35,324 nt of DNA from a virus. A model generated the notes under the pieces. That model worked only from the letters and a program-made list of their open reading frames with translations. It was not told the origin of the DNA and ran no database searches. Shown here piece after piece: positions 28,500-35,324 of this stretch. The position numbers and the translations under genes were made by a program. How positions within the stretch are numbered: position 1 is the stretch's first letter; the number at the start of each line of letters is the position of its first letter. The stretch covers positions 1 through 35,324 of the IMG/VR virus record IMGVR_UViG_3300037540_000288. One strand, written 5' to 3'.

Positions 28500-29557
28500 T
28501 GGATCATCATAAATTCGGGGCATCTTCCTTGGATGCCCTTGAGCTTTGCCCCGGAAAAGCAAATCTTGAGGAGTCCATGCCCGAATCAAAAAATAAATAT
28601 AGTGAGAGTGGTAATAGATGCCATTCAACTATGGAAACAAACGACGTAATAGACTTGACAGAGAAAGAAATTGATTATGTCGCAATTGCAAAAGAAAAAG
28701 AAGTTGAATATTTAGAAGAAATAAAAGAAACACATAAAATAAAAGAGCTCTTAATAGAACAAAAACTGAATCTCTTTTACGGATATGAATTATTGAATTT
28801 TGGAACGGCTGATAAAATAATATTAACAGAAAATAAAGCTTTTTCCATTGACTGGAAATTTGGGTTTGAAATATTTTCGATCTACTCAAGGCAATTTCAG
28901 TCATACGCAATTGCAATAATGCAGTTGTATGATGTTGAGGAGGTGGATATTTTTCTTTGTCAACCTACTAGAGAGTTTTATAAGAGAATTACTTATACAA
29001 GAACTGAGTTGCTTGAAAAACTAGAAGAAATTAAAATTATAATAGACAAGGCAAAAAAAGAAGATGCTGGTTGTATAGCAGGTGAAAAACAGTGTAATTA
29101 TTGCAAGGCTAAACTGAATTGCCACGCTTATATGAGAAAATTTAAACCTGCTGAATATCAGAAAAATAATATTGCTGAGGTTGATGATTCGGAATTATCA
29201 AGTCTCTATGATGATTATTTAATTATTAATAAAATAGGTAAAAAGTTAAAAGCTGAAATTGAAAAAAGAATTAAAAACAACGGATCTTGTGGTAAATACA
29301 GTATTAAAAAACTAAAAGGCAATAAAGAGCTTAAAGATATTAAGAAAGTCTTTAAAAAACTTAGTGGCTATATTGATGAATCCGAATTGTTAAGTTGTGC
29401 AAAGTTTTCTTTAACAGATATCAAAACCCTTGTAGCTCCAAAAATCAAGGCTGAAGCTGAAAAGATGACTAAAAAAGAGTCAGAGGAGTTATTTTTGAAT
29501 CTGATAAGCGAAGAAATTACACACGGTAAAAATAAAGAATCGTTAAAGAGAGGTTGA
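28499..29557 (+). CDS. DUF2800 / RecB-Cas4-like nuclease with Fe-S type cysteines
   Basis: 352 residues, starting inside the stop of the previous gene. N-terminal FGASSLDALELCPGKANLEE matches the DUF2800 signature. The nuclease core is GTADKIIL (Asp105) and FSIDWKFG (Asp118, Lys120) with RQFQSYAIAI. Cys17 and the C-terminal cluster CNYCKAKLNC (Cys199, Cys202, Cys208) match the four-Cys arrangement of Cas4/AddB-type Fe-S nucleases. It should resect DNA for the annealing protein. Confidence 0.8.
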   Translation: MDHHKFGASSLDALELCPGKANLEESMPESKNKYSESGNRCHSTMETNDVIDLTEKEIDYVAIAKEKEVEYLEEIKETHKIKELLIEQKLNLFYGYELLNFGTADKIILTENKAFSIDWKFGFEIFSIYSRQFQSYAIAIMQLYDVEEVDIFLCQPTREFYKRITYTRTELLEKLEEIKIIIDKAKKEDAGCIAGEKQCNYCKAKLNCHAYMRKFKPAEYQKNNIAEVDDSELSSLYDDYLIINKIGKKLKAEIEKRIKNNGSCGKYSIKKLKGNKELKDIKKVFKKLSGYIDESELLSCAKFSLTDIKTLVAPKIKAEAEKMTKKESEELFLNLISEEITHGKNKESLKRG

Positions 29558-29559
29558 TG

Positions 29560-29793
29560 ATGTTTTTACTATCAAAAAATGAAAATACAGCATCTATTAA
29601 AGGACTAAAAGAATTAAAAGAATTTTTGTATAAGACTTATCAGAAATATTTAAGGATGTTTTCCCATGATAGAATGAATGATATGTTTGATGCTAGTGTT
29701 GAATCTTGCGAAAAAATAATAAATAAAAAAAATAAAATTAGAATGATAAAATTTATTAAAGCGTTGCAAAATAATTATAACGCTAAACACTAG
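29560..29793 (+). CDS. Hypothetical small basic protein
   Basis: 77 residues from ATG 29560, the start best placed after GAGAGG; ATG 29557 is also in frame. Helical and basic (GLKELKEFLYKTYQKYLRMF; CEKIINKKNKIRMIKFIKAL). Not recognised. Confidence 0.5.
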   Translation: MFLLSKNENTASIKGLKELKEFLYKTYQKYLRMFSHDRMNDMFDASVESCEKIINKKNKIRMIKFIKALQNNYNAKH

Positions 29794-29823
29794 TGTATTC
29801 TTGTCTTAAAATAAAGGAAAATA

Positions 29824-30018
29824 ATGAATAAAGAATATATAATCGTTTCAAACTTCCCTTTTATGGGTGGTAAAGTTTATGCCCATAAGGGAATGTTATC
29901 GGTATTAACAAAAGAACACGCCTCAAGGTTTGTGTCAAAAGAGGAGGCTGAAGCGTTTTTAAATGAACCAGTAAACAAGGGCCGCTACGTAGATTATTCA
30001 ATAAAAGAGGTGGTTTAA
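29824..30018 (+). CDS. Hypothetical small protein
   Basis: 64 residues (MNKEYIIVSNFPFMGGKVYA). TKEHASRFVSKEEAEAFLNE near the middle is a helical segment, in line with small phage proteins. AAAGGAAAATA precedes the ATG. An ACACTAGTGT palindrome (29787-29796) lies in the gap before it. Not recognised. Confidence 0.52.
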   Translation: MNKEYIIVSNFPFMGGKVYAHKGMLSVLTKEHASRFVSKEEAEAFLNEPVNKGRYVDYSIKEVV

Positions 30019-30019
30019 G

Positions 30020-30403
30020 ATGAAAGAAGAAGATATTCAAAAAGCCGTTTGCCAGTATTTAGACTTAAGGAATGTTTTATACTTTGCTCCTATGAATGAA
30101 AATGTTTATTCCGGAATACTAAGGCATTACATTCCAAGATTAGCAACTAAGATTATTAGTTCAATAATGAATAAAGCAAAAAAAATGGGCAAGAAAAAAG
30201 GGGTTCTTGACCTGTTTATAATGCAATCCAACATGAAATATGGAGCTTTAGTTATAGAGCTTAAAACGCCTACGACAAAGCCGACACCTGAACAAATAGT
30301 CTGGATAAAAAGATTGAATCAAAATAATTATTACGCTACTGTTTGTCATTCTGTCAAGGAAGCTATAAGTATAATAGAGCTGTATTTAGATAATAAATTA
30401 TGA
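30020..30403 (+). CDS. VRR-NUC domain nuclease
   Basis: 127 residues. N-terminal MKEEDIQKAVCQYLDLRNVL, then GKKKGVLDLFI with Asp64, IELKTP with Glu80 and Lys82, and PTPEQIVWIKRLN, the full VRR-NUC pattern of the PD-(D/E)xK superfamily. Stand-alone phage VRR-NUC proteins cleave branched DNA such as Holliday junctions, so it fits the recombination module of annealing protein and DUF2800 nuclease. ATG 30020 is next to the previous gene. Confidence 0.82.
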   Translation: MKEEDIQKAVCQYLDLRNVLYFAPMNENVYSGILRHYIPRLATKIISSIMNKAKKMGKKKGVLDLFIMQSNMKYGALVIELKTPTTKPTPEQIVWIKRLNQNNYYATVCHSVKEAISIIELYLDNKL

Positions 30404-30747
30404 TACGTGTTTCACTTAAAATAAACGCCTCTGTTATTTTGCTGGTTAGCCTTATATTATATATAAATCTTAACGGGGGTGCTTTTATGGAGAATACTTA
30501 TTTAATCACGTCAATAATTTTTTCGGGAATGGCTGTTATGCTTAATATCATAGTTGTTGCTTTGCGGTTCATTTTTCATAATGACAAAATTATAGAGCTG
30601 AAGGTTGAATTAGAAGACAAGAAAAGAGAAGTAAACAAGATGTATTCTGAAGTTTACTTCATTCAGCAGGAAGTGAAAGAGCTTCGACTAATTAAAGAAG
30701 AAGCTCAAAAAAGACTTTTAGAAATGGGCGTTAAGAAATTATCTTAA
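30400..30747 (+). CDS. Membrane coiled-coil protein with two possible starts
   Basis: Starting at ATG 30400 (overlapping the VRR-NUC stop as ATGA) it has 115 residues with two hydrophobic segments (SVILLVSLILYINL; YLITSIIFSGMAVMLNIIVV) and a C-terminal coiled coil (ELKVELEDKKREVNKMYSEV). An in-frame ATG 30487 with GGGGGTGCTTTT before it would give 86 residues with one membrane segment. The two-form arrangement resembles dual-start holins (inference). It converges with the last tail gene, overlapping its 3' end by nine bases. Confidence 0.5.
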   Translation: MIRVSLKINASVILLVSLILYINLNGGAFMENTYLITSIIFSGMAVMLNIIVVALRFIFHNDKIIELKVELEDKKREVNKMYSEVYFIQQEVKELRLIKEEAQKRLLEMGVKKLS

Positions 30748-31413
30748 TGCTCTTAGAAAATAGTTGATACCTACTGCTGAAAAAGTTCCAACCGCAGCAT
30801 AAAGAAAAAGGTCATATTTTACGTTGTTTTGATCAAAATCAAAAAGAACATCTGTGCTTGTATTTGTTATTGTGTATGTGTCAGCAGCGATCGTAGTAGT
30901 CCATTCTTCAAGATTAGTTTCATTAATAAATGTTCCAGTGGTGTTATTGTATTTTCTTAGTTTAAGAATTAAAGTAACTCCCCCTGCTCCACTTGAATGA
31001 TAAAAGCTCCCTGTAAATTTATTCAAAATCGGAGCATTGTCAGTCCTTGAGCTTGCAGGCATAACCATAAATTCATCTGTAATGGAGTAAATGTTCTGTT
31101 CTGTAGCCGTTAAATCAATGCCATTGCCTGTAAAATTTACCCTCAACATTGGGAAAATATTTATATCTCCTGAAAACTCAATACTATTTGTCTCAATATT
31201 ATTAACATTTATCAGGTTGTTACTGTCAATATCAATATCTCCGAGGCCGTCGGGAGCTAAAATACCACTGAAAAAATTATTAAGATTCATTTTATAAGTT
31301 GTTGGATTGCCCGCAATATTTGCTAACTCTATTGGTAGATAATGCGTTGTCAAATCAAAGTCTTTTGTTGTTAGTTCGTTTAAGTACTGCGTTATGCTTT
31401 TGCCTTCACTCAT
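30739..31413 (-). CDS. Tail appendage or minor tail protein, last gene of the virion operon
   Basis: 224 residues, Asn/Thr-rich and beta-like. Contains SITQYLNELTTKDFDLTTHY and ANIAGNPTTYKMNLNNFFSG near the N-terminus, as in proteins that attach to tail-tip complexes, and VNFTGNGIDLTATEQNIYSI in the middle. It follows the adhesin-like gene and a small tail gene. Identity is by composition and position. Confidence 0.58.
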   Translation of the reverse strand: MSEGKSITQYLNELTTKDFDLTTHYLPIELANIAGNPTTYKMNLNNFFSGILAPDGLGDIDIDSNNLINVNNIETNSIEFSGDINIFPMLRVNFTGNGIDLTATEQNIYSITDEFMVMPASSRTDNAPILNKFTGSFYHSSGAGGVTLILKLRKYNNTTGTFINETNLEEWTTTIAADTYTITNTSTDVLFDFDQNNVKYDLFLYAAVGTFSAVGINYFLRALR

Positions 31414-31427
31414 AATTTCCCACCTTT

Positions 31428-31919
31428 TTATTCATAATATTTCATTAAAGTTTCACCATCAGAATCATAAACTTTTGTAATGAACTCCTGACTTTCTTCA
31501 TACATAGTACTCGGATTCACTATTTGCCTTCTATCGCTTGTCTCATGGGCCGATTGAACCGAATCAAGAGATATTATCACAGCATTATAATAAGGCTTGC
31601 CGTTGTCTCTCAAGGGCGTTATTGTGCAATTTGTTTCATGTGTTATTGAATCATCAATATCTTGCTTAAATTGAACCACTTGCCCATTTAGATCAATAAA
31701 CTCTTGCATATCTTCAGATGCTATTTCTTGAATCTTGATTTTAAAGTTGTAAGTATTGCCAAAGCTTTTTAAATATCTTTTACCTGATAAATTAGAAGTG
31801 AAAAGAGAAGATACTGGCATTAACTCCCAGTTCAACAACATAACATCATAGCCTAAATCTATTAAATCATCTCTAGTTTTGAGAAAAGATGACTCTTCAA
31901 TCTGGAAATTTCCTATCAT
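31428..31919 (-). CDS. Small tail protein, unknown
   Basis: 163 residues, beta-rich, with LNWELMPVSSLFTSNLSGKR and VVQFKQDIDDSITHETNCTI segments. It overlaps the adhesin-like gene at the start by ATGA and is followed by the last tail gene. It has no recognised domain and could be a tail-tip part. Confidence 0.52.
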   Translation of the reverse strand: MIGNFQIEESSFLKTRDDLIDLGYDVMLLNWELMPVSSLFTSNLSGKRYLKSFGNTYNFKIKIQEIASEDMQEFIDLNGQVVQFKQDIDDSITHETNCTITPLRDNGKPYYNAVIISLDSVQSAHETSDRRQIVNPSTMYEESQEFITKVYDSDGETLMKYYE

Positions 31920-33745
31920 AAAATTTCTCTTCCTATTCCGTTATTATAAATATAACCAACTTCCTCAGTTGTGAAATGATGTTTATCAAGAATAGCAGGG
32001 TTACAGATTGAACCGTTAAAGTAGTTATTTGAAACATCTACGCCGATAAAATCATCCCCGACATTAGCATTAGTACCAAATCCATCATATTCAGTTTCAA
32101 CCCCATTTACCCACATTGTGGGATTGTATTGTGTATCTTGAGATCCACCTAAGACACTCATATATGAAATTGAAATATGATTCCACTCGTTCATGACCAA
32201 GGTGTCAGTTTTTGCCATTCTAGCATTATCACCAGTTGCCCCATCTCTAGCTATTTTGAATCTTGTACCATTATTAACAAAAACAAGGTTTATTCTATAG
32301 TTGTTTAAAAATAGAATCGCTTCATCACTTGTAGGTAAAGAAGAAATCTTAATCCACAAGCTTACTGACCGTGTACTTGATCCTGCTATTCCTGTTAAAC
32401 TAGCATCTAGATACTCAGAACCGCTAAATTTTAAAGCTTTGCCGAACAATCCCGATTCAGTCATAGTTGAGAGATCTGTACTAGCTGTGAAGTTGTTTAA
32501 CCCTTTAGAGTCTACACAAGTTACACCACTTGTTTCACTAAATGAATAAGCATTTCTTAAAGTACCCAACCATGAACTCATTCCATAAACAATATTACCG
32601 CTTACACTTAACGCATCAAAGCCATTACTAGAGCTATCTTTCATATTACCATTAAATTTATAATGAACCACCTTTTCCATATCAGTAGATGCTAATGGGA
32701 ACTCTTCACCTCTCATATACGCAAGTGACTCCTCTCTGTTTATTTCTCTATTAGACGTGTTTACGTAAATTCTAAAATCACTAATTTCACCAATAAAATT
32801 AAGATTTGTTGAGTTTCCTTTTCTGAATGTACCAAAATAAAACCACCCATTCCCGGGTATCATTTCTGATAAGTCGTTGAAATCTGGCGAGAAAGAAGAA
32901 CCTGAAGCCCTATTGTCATCAGCATCGTATGCGTAAGTATCACTAAATGAATCAAAAGTACCTTGTATGTATGTTGTCAATTTGTCATATCTATTTGCAA
33001 TCCCTGTAACCTTCCTTGAGCGAACGTCCGATTCTTCATTAACCCAAGTTAATTTTATATTATCCTCAAACAGTGTTGATCCTGCGTTATACCCCTCTAA
33101 ATTATTAGAAATACAGAATCCTGATGCATTTAACCATTTTATTTCGTTAGAGAGTCTCCACGGCCAAGTTCCTAAACTCATTATTGCACCACCTTCGTTC
33201 TGTGCAATATTAGACTTATACAGAATGACAAGTTGTGCTGTGTGGTAGTTTTGTAATTTACTTACTAACGCAGCCGGCAAAGGTATTGTTTGAGAACCGT
33301 CTAAATAAATCGAGTTAATGGGTGAAGTGTCTACTTCAAAAACACCCGTGTCATTTATCCCTAGAACGTCAAATTCAAAGCTAGAATATTGATAGTTGTT
33401 TAATATTGTAGCTTGCTTTGTTTTAATCTTGACACTTTTTGATTCATTTTTAAACAGTTCATTAAAGATAGGTATTACGTCTTGATCTATAAAAGAATAC
33501 CCAAAGCCATCAAGACAAATAATTTTATTGATATTTGAAAGATCTATAACTAATGAATCTTGAATATTTTTAGCAATCAACTTTATATTACAATTATAAA
33601 TACCTTCCATATTTCGGTGCATATATGGCATAACGACAAGCCAGCATTCTATATAATCAGATTCGTTACTAGCATAAGGATAAAATTGGACCAATTCCCT
33701 ATCATGCTTTAATAAAAAAGTAAGTGCAGCAGGTATGACAAACAT
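31916..33745 (-). CDS. Tail adhesin with LamG / concanavalin-like domains
   Basis: 609 residues. The N-terminal part (1-150) is baseplate-like. Two jelly-roll regions follow: about 160-350 (GWFYFGTFRKGNST, NFIGEISDFRIYV) and about 365-609 (VVHYKFNGNMKDSSSNGFD, NAYSFSETSGVTCVDSKGLN, LKFSGSEYLDASL, SVSLWIKISSLPT, NEWNHISISY, MWVNGVETEYDGF, NGSICNPAILDKH), the order of strands seen in LamG-like domains that bind glycans or receptors. It is the best receptor-binding candidate of the phage. Sits after the baseplate-like gene. Confidence 0.75.
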   Translation of the reverse strand: MFVIPAALTFLLKHDRELVQFYPYASNESDYIECWLVVMPYMHRNMEGIYNCNIKLIAKNIQDSLVIDLSNINKIICLDGFGYSFIDQDVIPIFNELFKNESKSVKIKTKQATILNNYQYSSFEFDVLGINDTGVFEVDTSPINSIYLDGSQTIPLPAALVSKLQNYHTAQLVILYKSNIAQNEGGAIMSLGTWPWRLSNEIKWLNASGFCISNNLEGYNAGSTLFEDNIKLTWVNEESDVRSRKVTGIANRYDKLTTYIQGTFDSFSDTYAYDADDNRASGSSFSPDFNDLSEMIPGNGWFYFGTFRKGNSTNLNFIGEISDFRIYVNTSNREINREESLAYMRGEEFPLASTDMEKVVHYKFNGNMKDSSSNGFDALSVSGNIVYGMSSWLGTLRNAYSFSETSGVTCVDSKGLNNFTASTDLSTMTESGLFGKALKFSGSEYLDASLTGIAGSSTRSVSLWIKISSLPTSDEAILFLNNYRINLVFVNNGTRFKIARDGATGDNARMAKTDTLVMNEWNHISISYMSVLGGSQDTQYNPTMWVNGVETEYDGFGTNANVGDDFIGVDVSNNYFNGSICNPAILDKHHFTTEEVGYIYNNGIGREIL

Positions 33746-34972
33746 TTAACCCCTTATTGAATTTTTTTCAACTATTCGGTTATCAATTAAAGATATAGAA
33801 AAATCTTTATTATTGAAAGTGCATTTTCGAGCATTTTTTATATCTGAAAATCCTGACTCACCCGTAAACTTGTATTCTGTTTTATAGTACCCTGTAGGAA
33901 TTTGATAATTCAGTTTTACGCTTGTATCTTGAATAATATCGTAATAAGAAAAGTACCTGTAATAAGCGTGGTAATAACCGGCTTTTAATGTGTATTTTGA
34001 GCCGTCTTTACTGAATTTTAAAGGCGTGAAAACATGACTTAAATCTAAATTATCAGGGACTTCTATTTCTGTTATATCTAAATCCTTTCTGTATTCATAC
34101 TCAAAAAAGGTTGTTGTTGAATCAAGGATTTTCATTGCTTCTTTTTTCTTCTCAATAAATGTTGGCTTCTCGCTGTAATAAGTACTATCTAATTCTAATA
34201 CTGGATTTAATTCGCTTTGAATCGTGGCAAGATTGAAAAATTCAGGATCATAATATTTATTAGTGTCAAAAGTGTAATCTGAGACAACCTTCATAACAGG
34301 AAGCGACTTTACGATAAAATTAGTTGAATCCGTATTATCAACTTTAATAGTGAAACAATATATTTTTTGTAGTATTTCTAACAGTTCTGCCGGTTCAACA
34401 CTATTTTCATTAGCCCACAGCAAAAAGTCTTCATTTATGCTTATATCTTGCCTGAAAACATCGGGAATTCCTACACTAAATTTTGTGTCGTAATGATATG
34501 ATCTTGTGAAAGAGTCCTCTGTTATGGTTGCCGTTTCACCTATCGCAAGCGTACAAATCATAGCTAGTAAGGTGTGCATATTGTTTTCAATAATAAGATT
34601 AGAACCATCTAAGAATGAATCTAATAGCGGGTTTGGAATATAATCTTGACTATCGTTTAAGGTTAAAAACCTTTTGTCTTTTAAACTCTCAAACTCACTC
34701 GTTAACTGAACTTGAACGTGTGTGTCTGTATATTTGATTTCTGAAGCTGTATAAATATGTAGATTGTCTTGGATAGCAATTTTAAACACATCATTTTTTT
34801 TTACTAAATAAGCACACCCGATTAGTAAAGAGATTTTTAAATTCTGCTTTGAAAAATTCTGTGTATAGTCAAGATTTCTGTCTGAAACTATAAAGCTATC
34901 TAAAGAACAGTATTCAGTTATATCTATATCATTATACAAAACAGTTGAATCAAAAAAACCATTAAGAGCCAT
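33746..34972 (-). CDS. Baseplate / distal tail protein
   Basis: 408 residues, beta-rich, with many Tyr and Asp residues. The first gene after the tape measure; its ATG overlaps that gene's stop. It begins MALNGFFDSTVLYNDIDITE and continues with CSLDSFIVSDRNLDYTQNFS, like tail proteins that form the ring at the tube tip (Dit/hub type). No enzymatic motif was seen. Identity rests on position and composition. Confidence 0.65.
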   Translation of the reverse strand: MALNGFFDSTVLYNDIDITEYCSLDSFIVSDRNLDYTQNFSKQNLKISLLIGCAYLVKKNDVFKIAIQDNLHIYTASEIKYTDTHVQVQLTSEFESLKDKRFLTLNDSQDYIPNPLLDSFLDGSNLIIENNMHTLLAMICTLAIGETATITEDSFTRSYHYDTKFSVGIPDVFRQDISINEDFLLWANENSVEPAELLEILQKIYCFTIKVDNTDSTNFIVKSLPVMKVVSDYTFDTNKYYDPEFFNLATIQSELNPVLELDSTYYSEKPTFIEKKKEAMKILDSTTTFFEYEYRKDLDITEIEVPDNLDLSHVFTPLKFSKDGSKYTLKAGYYHAYYRYFSYYDIIQDTSVKLNYQIPTGYYKTEYKFTGESGFSDIKNARKCTFNNKDFSISLIDNRIVEKNSIRG

Positions 34973-35324
34973 TATGTGTTCTCCGTAATTATTCCGCCAG
35001 AACCGACTAAATTATTATTACTATAATTGACAGCTGAAGCAACTTCAGAACCATCAATCACAACATTAACCTGAATAGCTTCTCTAGTTGTATTGTTAGT
35101 AGTGTTTGTGGTATTCTGAACAGTGGAGGTTGAACCACCATTTTCAAAAGGAATCATATCAGCCCCTCCAAAATTAACGGCATCAAGCTTATTAACACCT
35201 ATTTCTGCTGTTCTCTTTTTAGAGAAAAAATATTCGCCACCCTCAAAGCTTTTAAAAACAGATGGTTCATCTCTTGTTGTGAATTTAGTGTCATTTCCTG
35301 AAGCATGGGAACCGCCCGATGTTA
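34972..35324 (-). CDS. Tail tape measure protein, C-terminal part (same gene as 1-1887)
   Basis: In-frame continuation of the gene that starts at 1887. Bases 35293-35324 duplicate bases 1-32, so the unique C-terminal part is 35292-34972 (106 residues plus stop). It is rich in Gly, Ser, Thr and Asn and contains two similar segments, EFEEGGLTSGGSHASGND and SFEGGEYFFSKK, before a Thr/Asn-rich tail. An in-frame ATG at 35157 lies inside this gene and need not be a separate start. The stop at 34972 overlaps the ATG of the next tail gene. Confidence 0.88.
   Translation of the reverse strand, partial: TSGGSHASGNDTKFTTRDEPSVFKSFEGGEYFFSKKRTAEIGVNKLDAVNFGGADMIPFENGGSTSTVQNTTNTTNNTTREAIQVNVVIDGSEVASAVNYSNNNLVGSGGIITENT
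35293..35324. repeat. Terminal redundancy, right copy (circular join)
   Basis: Exact copy of bases 1-32. Removing it gives a 35,292-bp circle. Confidence 0.9.

Noticed and set aside
1-35324. tRNA or rRNA genes and insertion sequences
   Set aside because: No cloverleaf candidates, rRNA-like segments, transposase motifs or flanking terminal inverted repeats were recognised.
35293-35324. Direct terminal repeat as a biological end or attachment site
   Set aside because: The tape measure frame passes straight through the join, so the repeat is an assembly overlap of a circular map.

Overview
The window is a complete, circularly closed genome of a low-GC tailed phage. The first 32 bases are repeated exactly as the last 32 (1-32 and 35293-35324), and one gene, the tape measure protein, reads in frame across that join, so the molecule is about 35,292 bp. 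A long tape measure, a tube protein, a tail terminator and no sheath point to a siphovirus. I see no integrase and no classical repressor, so a virulent lifestyle is likely. Near-consensus Shine-Dalgarno sequences are used throughout. The replisome-organiser initiator, DnaC-type loader, XkdF-like protease, SPP1/MuF-like portal and head proteins and PBSX-like terminase are relatives of Firmicutes or Fusobacteria phage proteins. The host is probably a low-GC, SD-using bacterium with type IV pili or a type II secretion-like system, because the phage itself encodes a prepilin. The phylum cannot be fixed from the sequence alone.

Layout. (1) Leftward virion operon from about 12.8 kb down through position 1 and round the circle to 30.7 kb: portal, MuF head protein, small beta-rich protein, a 1015-residue fibre-like protein, small protein, prohead protease with a probable nested scaffold, major capsid protein, adaptor, HK97 gp10-like protein, tail terminator, tail tube, tail chaperone pair with a likely frameshift, tape measure (spanning the origin), baseplate-like protein, LamG-domain adhesin and two small tail proteins. 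(2) Rightward block 13.0-16.0 kb: nine small, mostly unknown genes, including one HTH protein and one mini membrane protein, closed by a clear intrinsic terminator. (3) Leftward block 25.9-16.0 kb: small early genes, replication initiator with an iteron-type origin inside it, DnaC-like loader, membrane coiled-coil protein, then a structured RNA leader followed by small genes, a MazG-type pyrophosphohydrolase, TerS, an accessory cassette (including a type IV prepilin) and TerL. (4) Rightward block 26.0-30.75 kb: small genes, a RecT-like annealing protein, a DUF2800 Fe-S nuclease, a VRR-NUC nuclease and a membrane coiled-coil protein.

Control. Five promoters have the form TTGAC(A/T)-N17-TANNTT, and a weaker sixth is TTGAGA-N17-TATCTT. 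The three rightward ones share a GTTTTAG motif in the spacer and sit beside TACTAGTA palindromes, which suggests a common phage-wide operator. The late virion operon seems to have a weak -35 overlapped by a direct repeat (TTTTAAGAGC on the + strand), as expected for an activated late promoter.

The most unusual things are: a canonical type IV prepilin gene translationally coupled inside the packaging operon; a perfect 49-bp in-frame copy of the TerL Walker A segment placed in a second gene 1131 bp away; and a leader RNA at 21171-21259 that can form either a pseudoknot/antiterminator or an intrinsic terminator upstream of the terminase operon.
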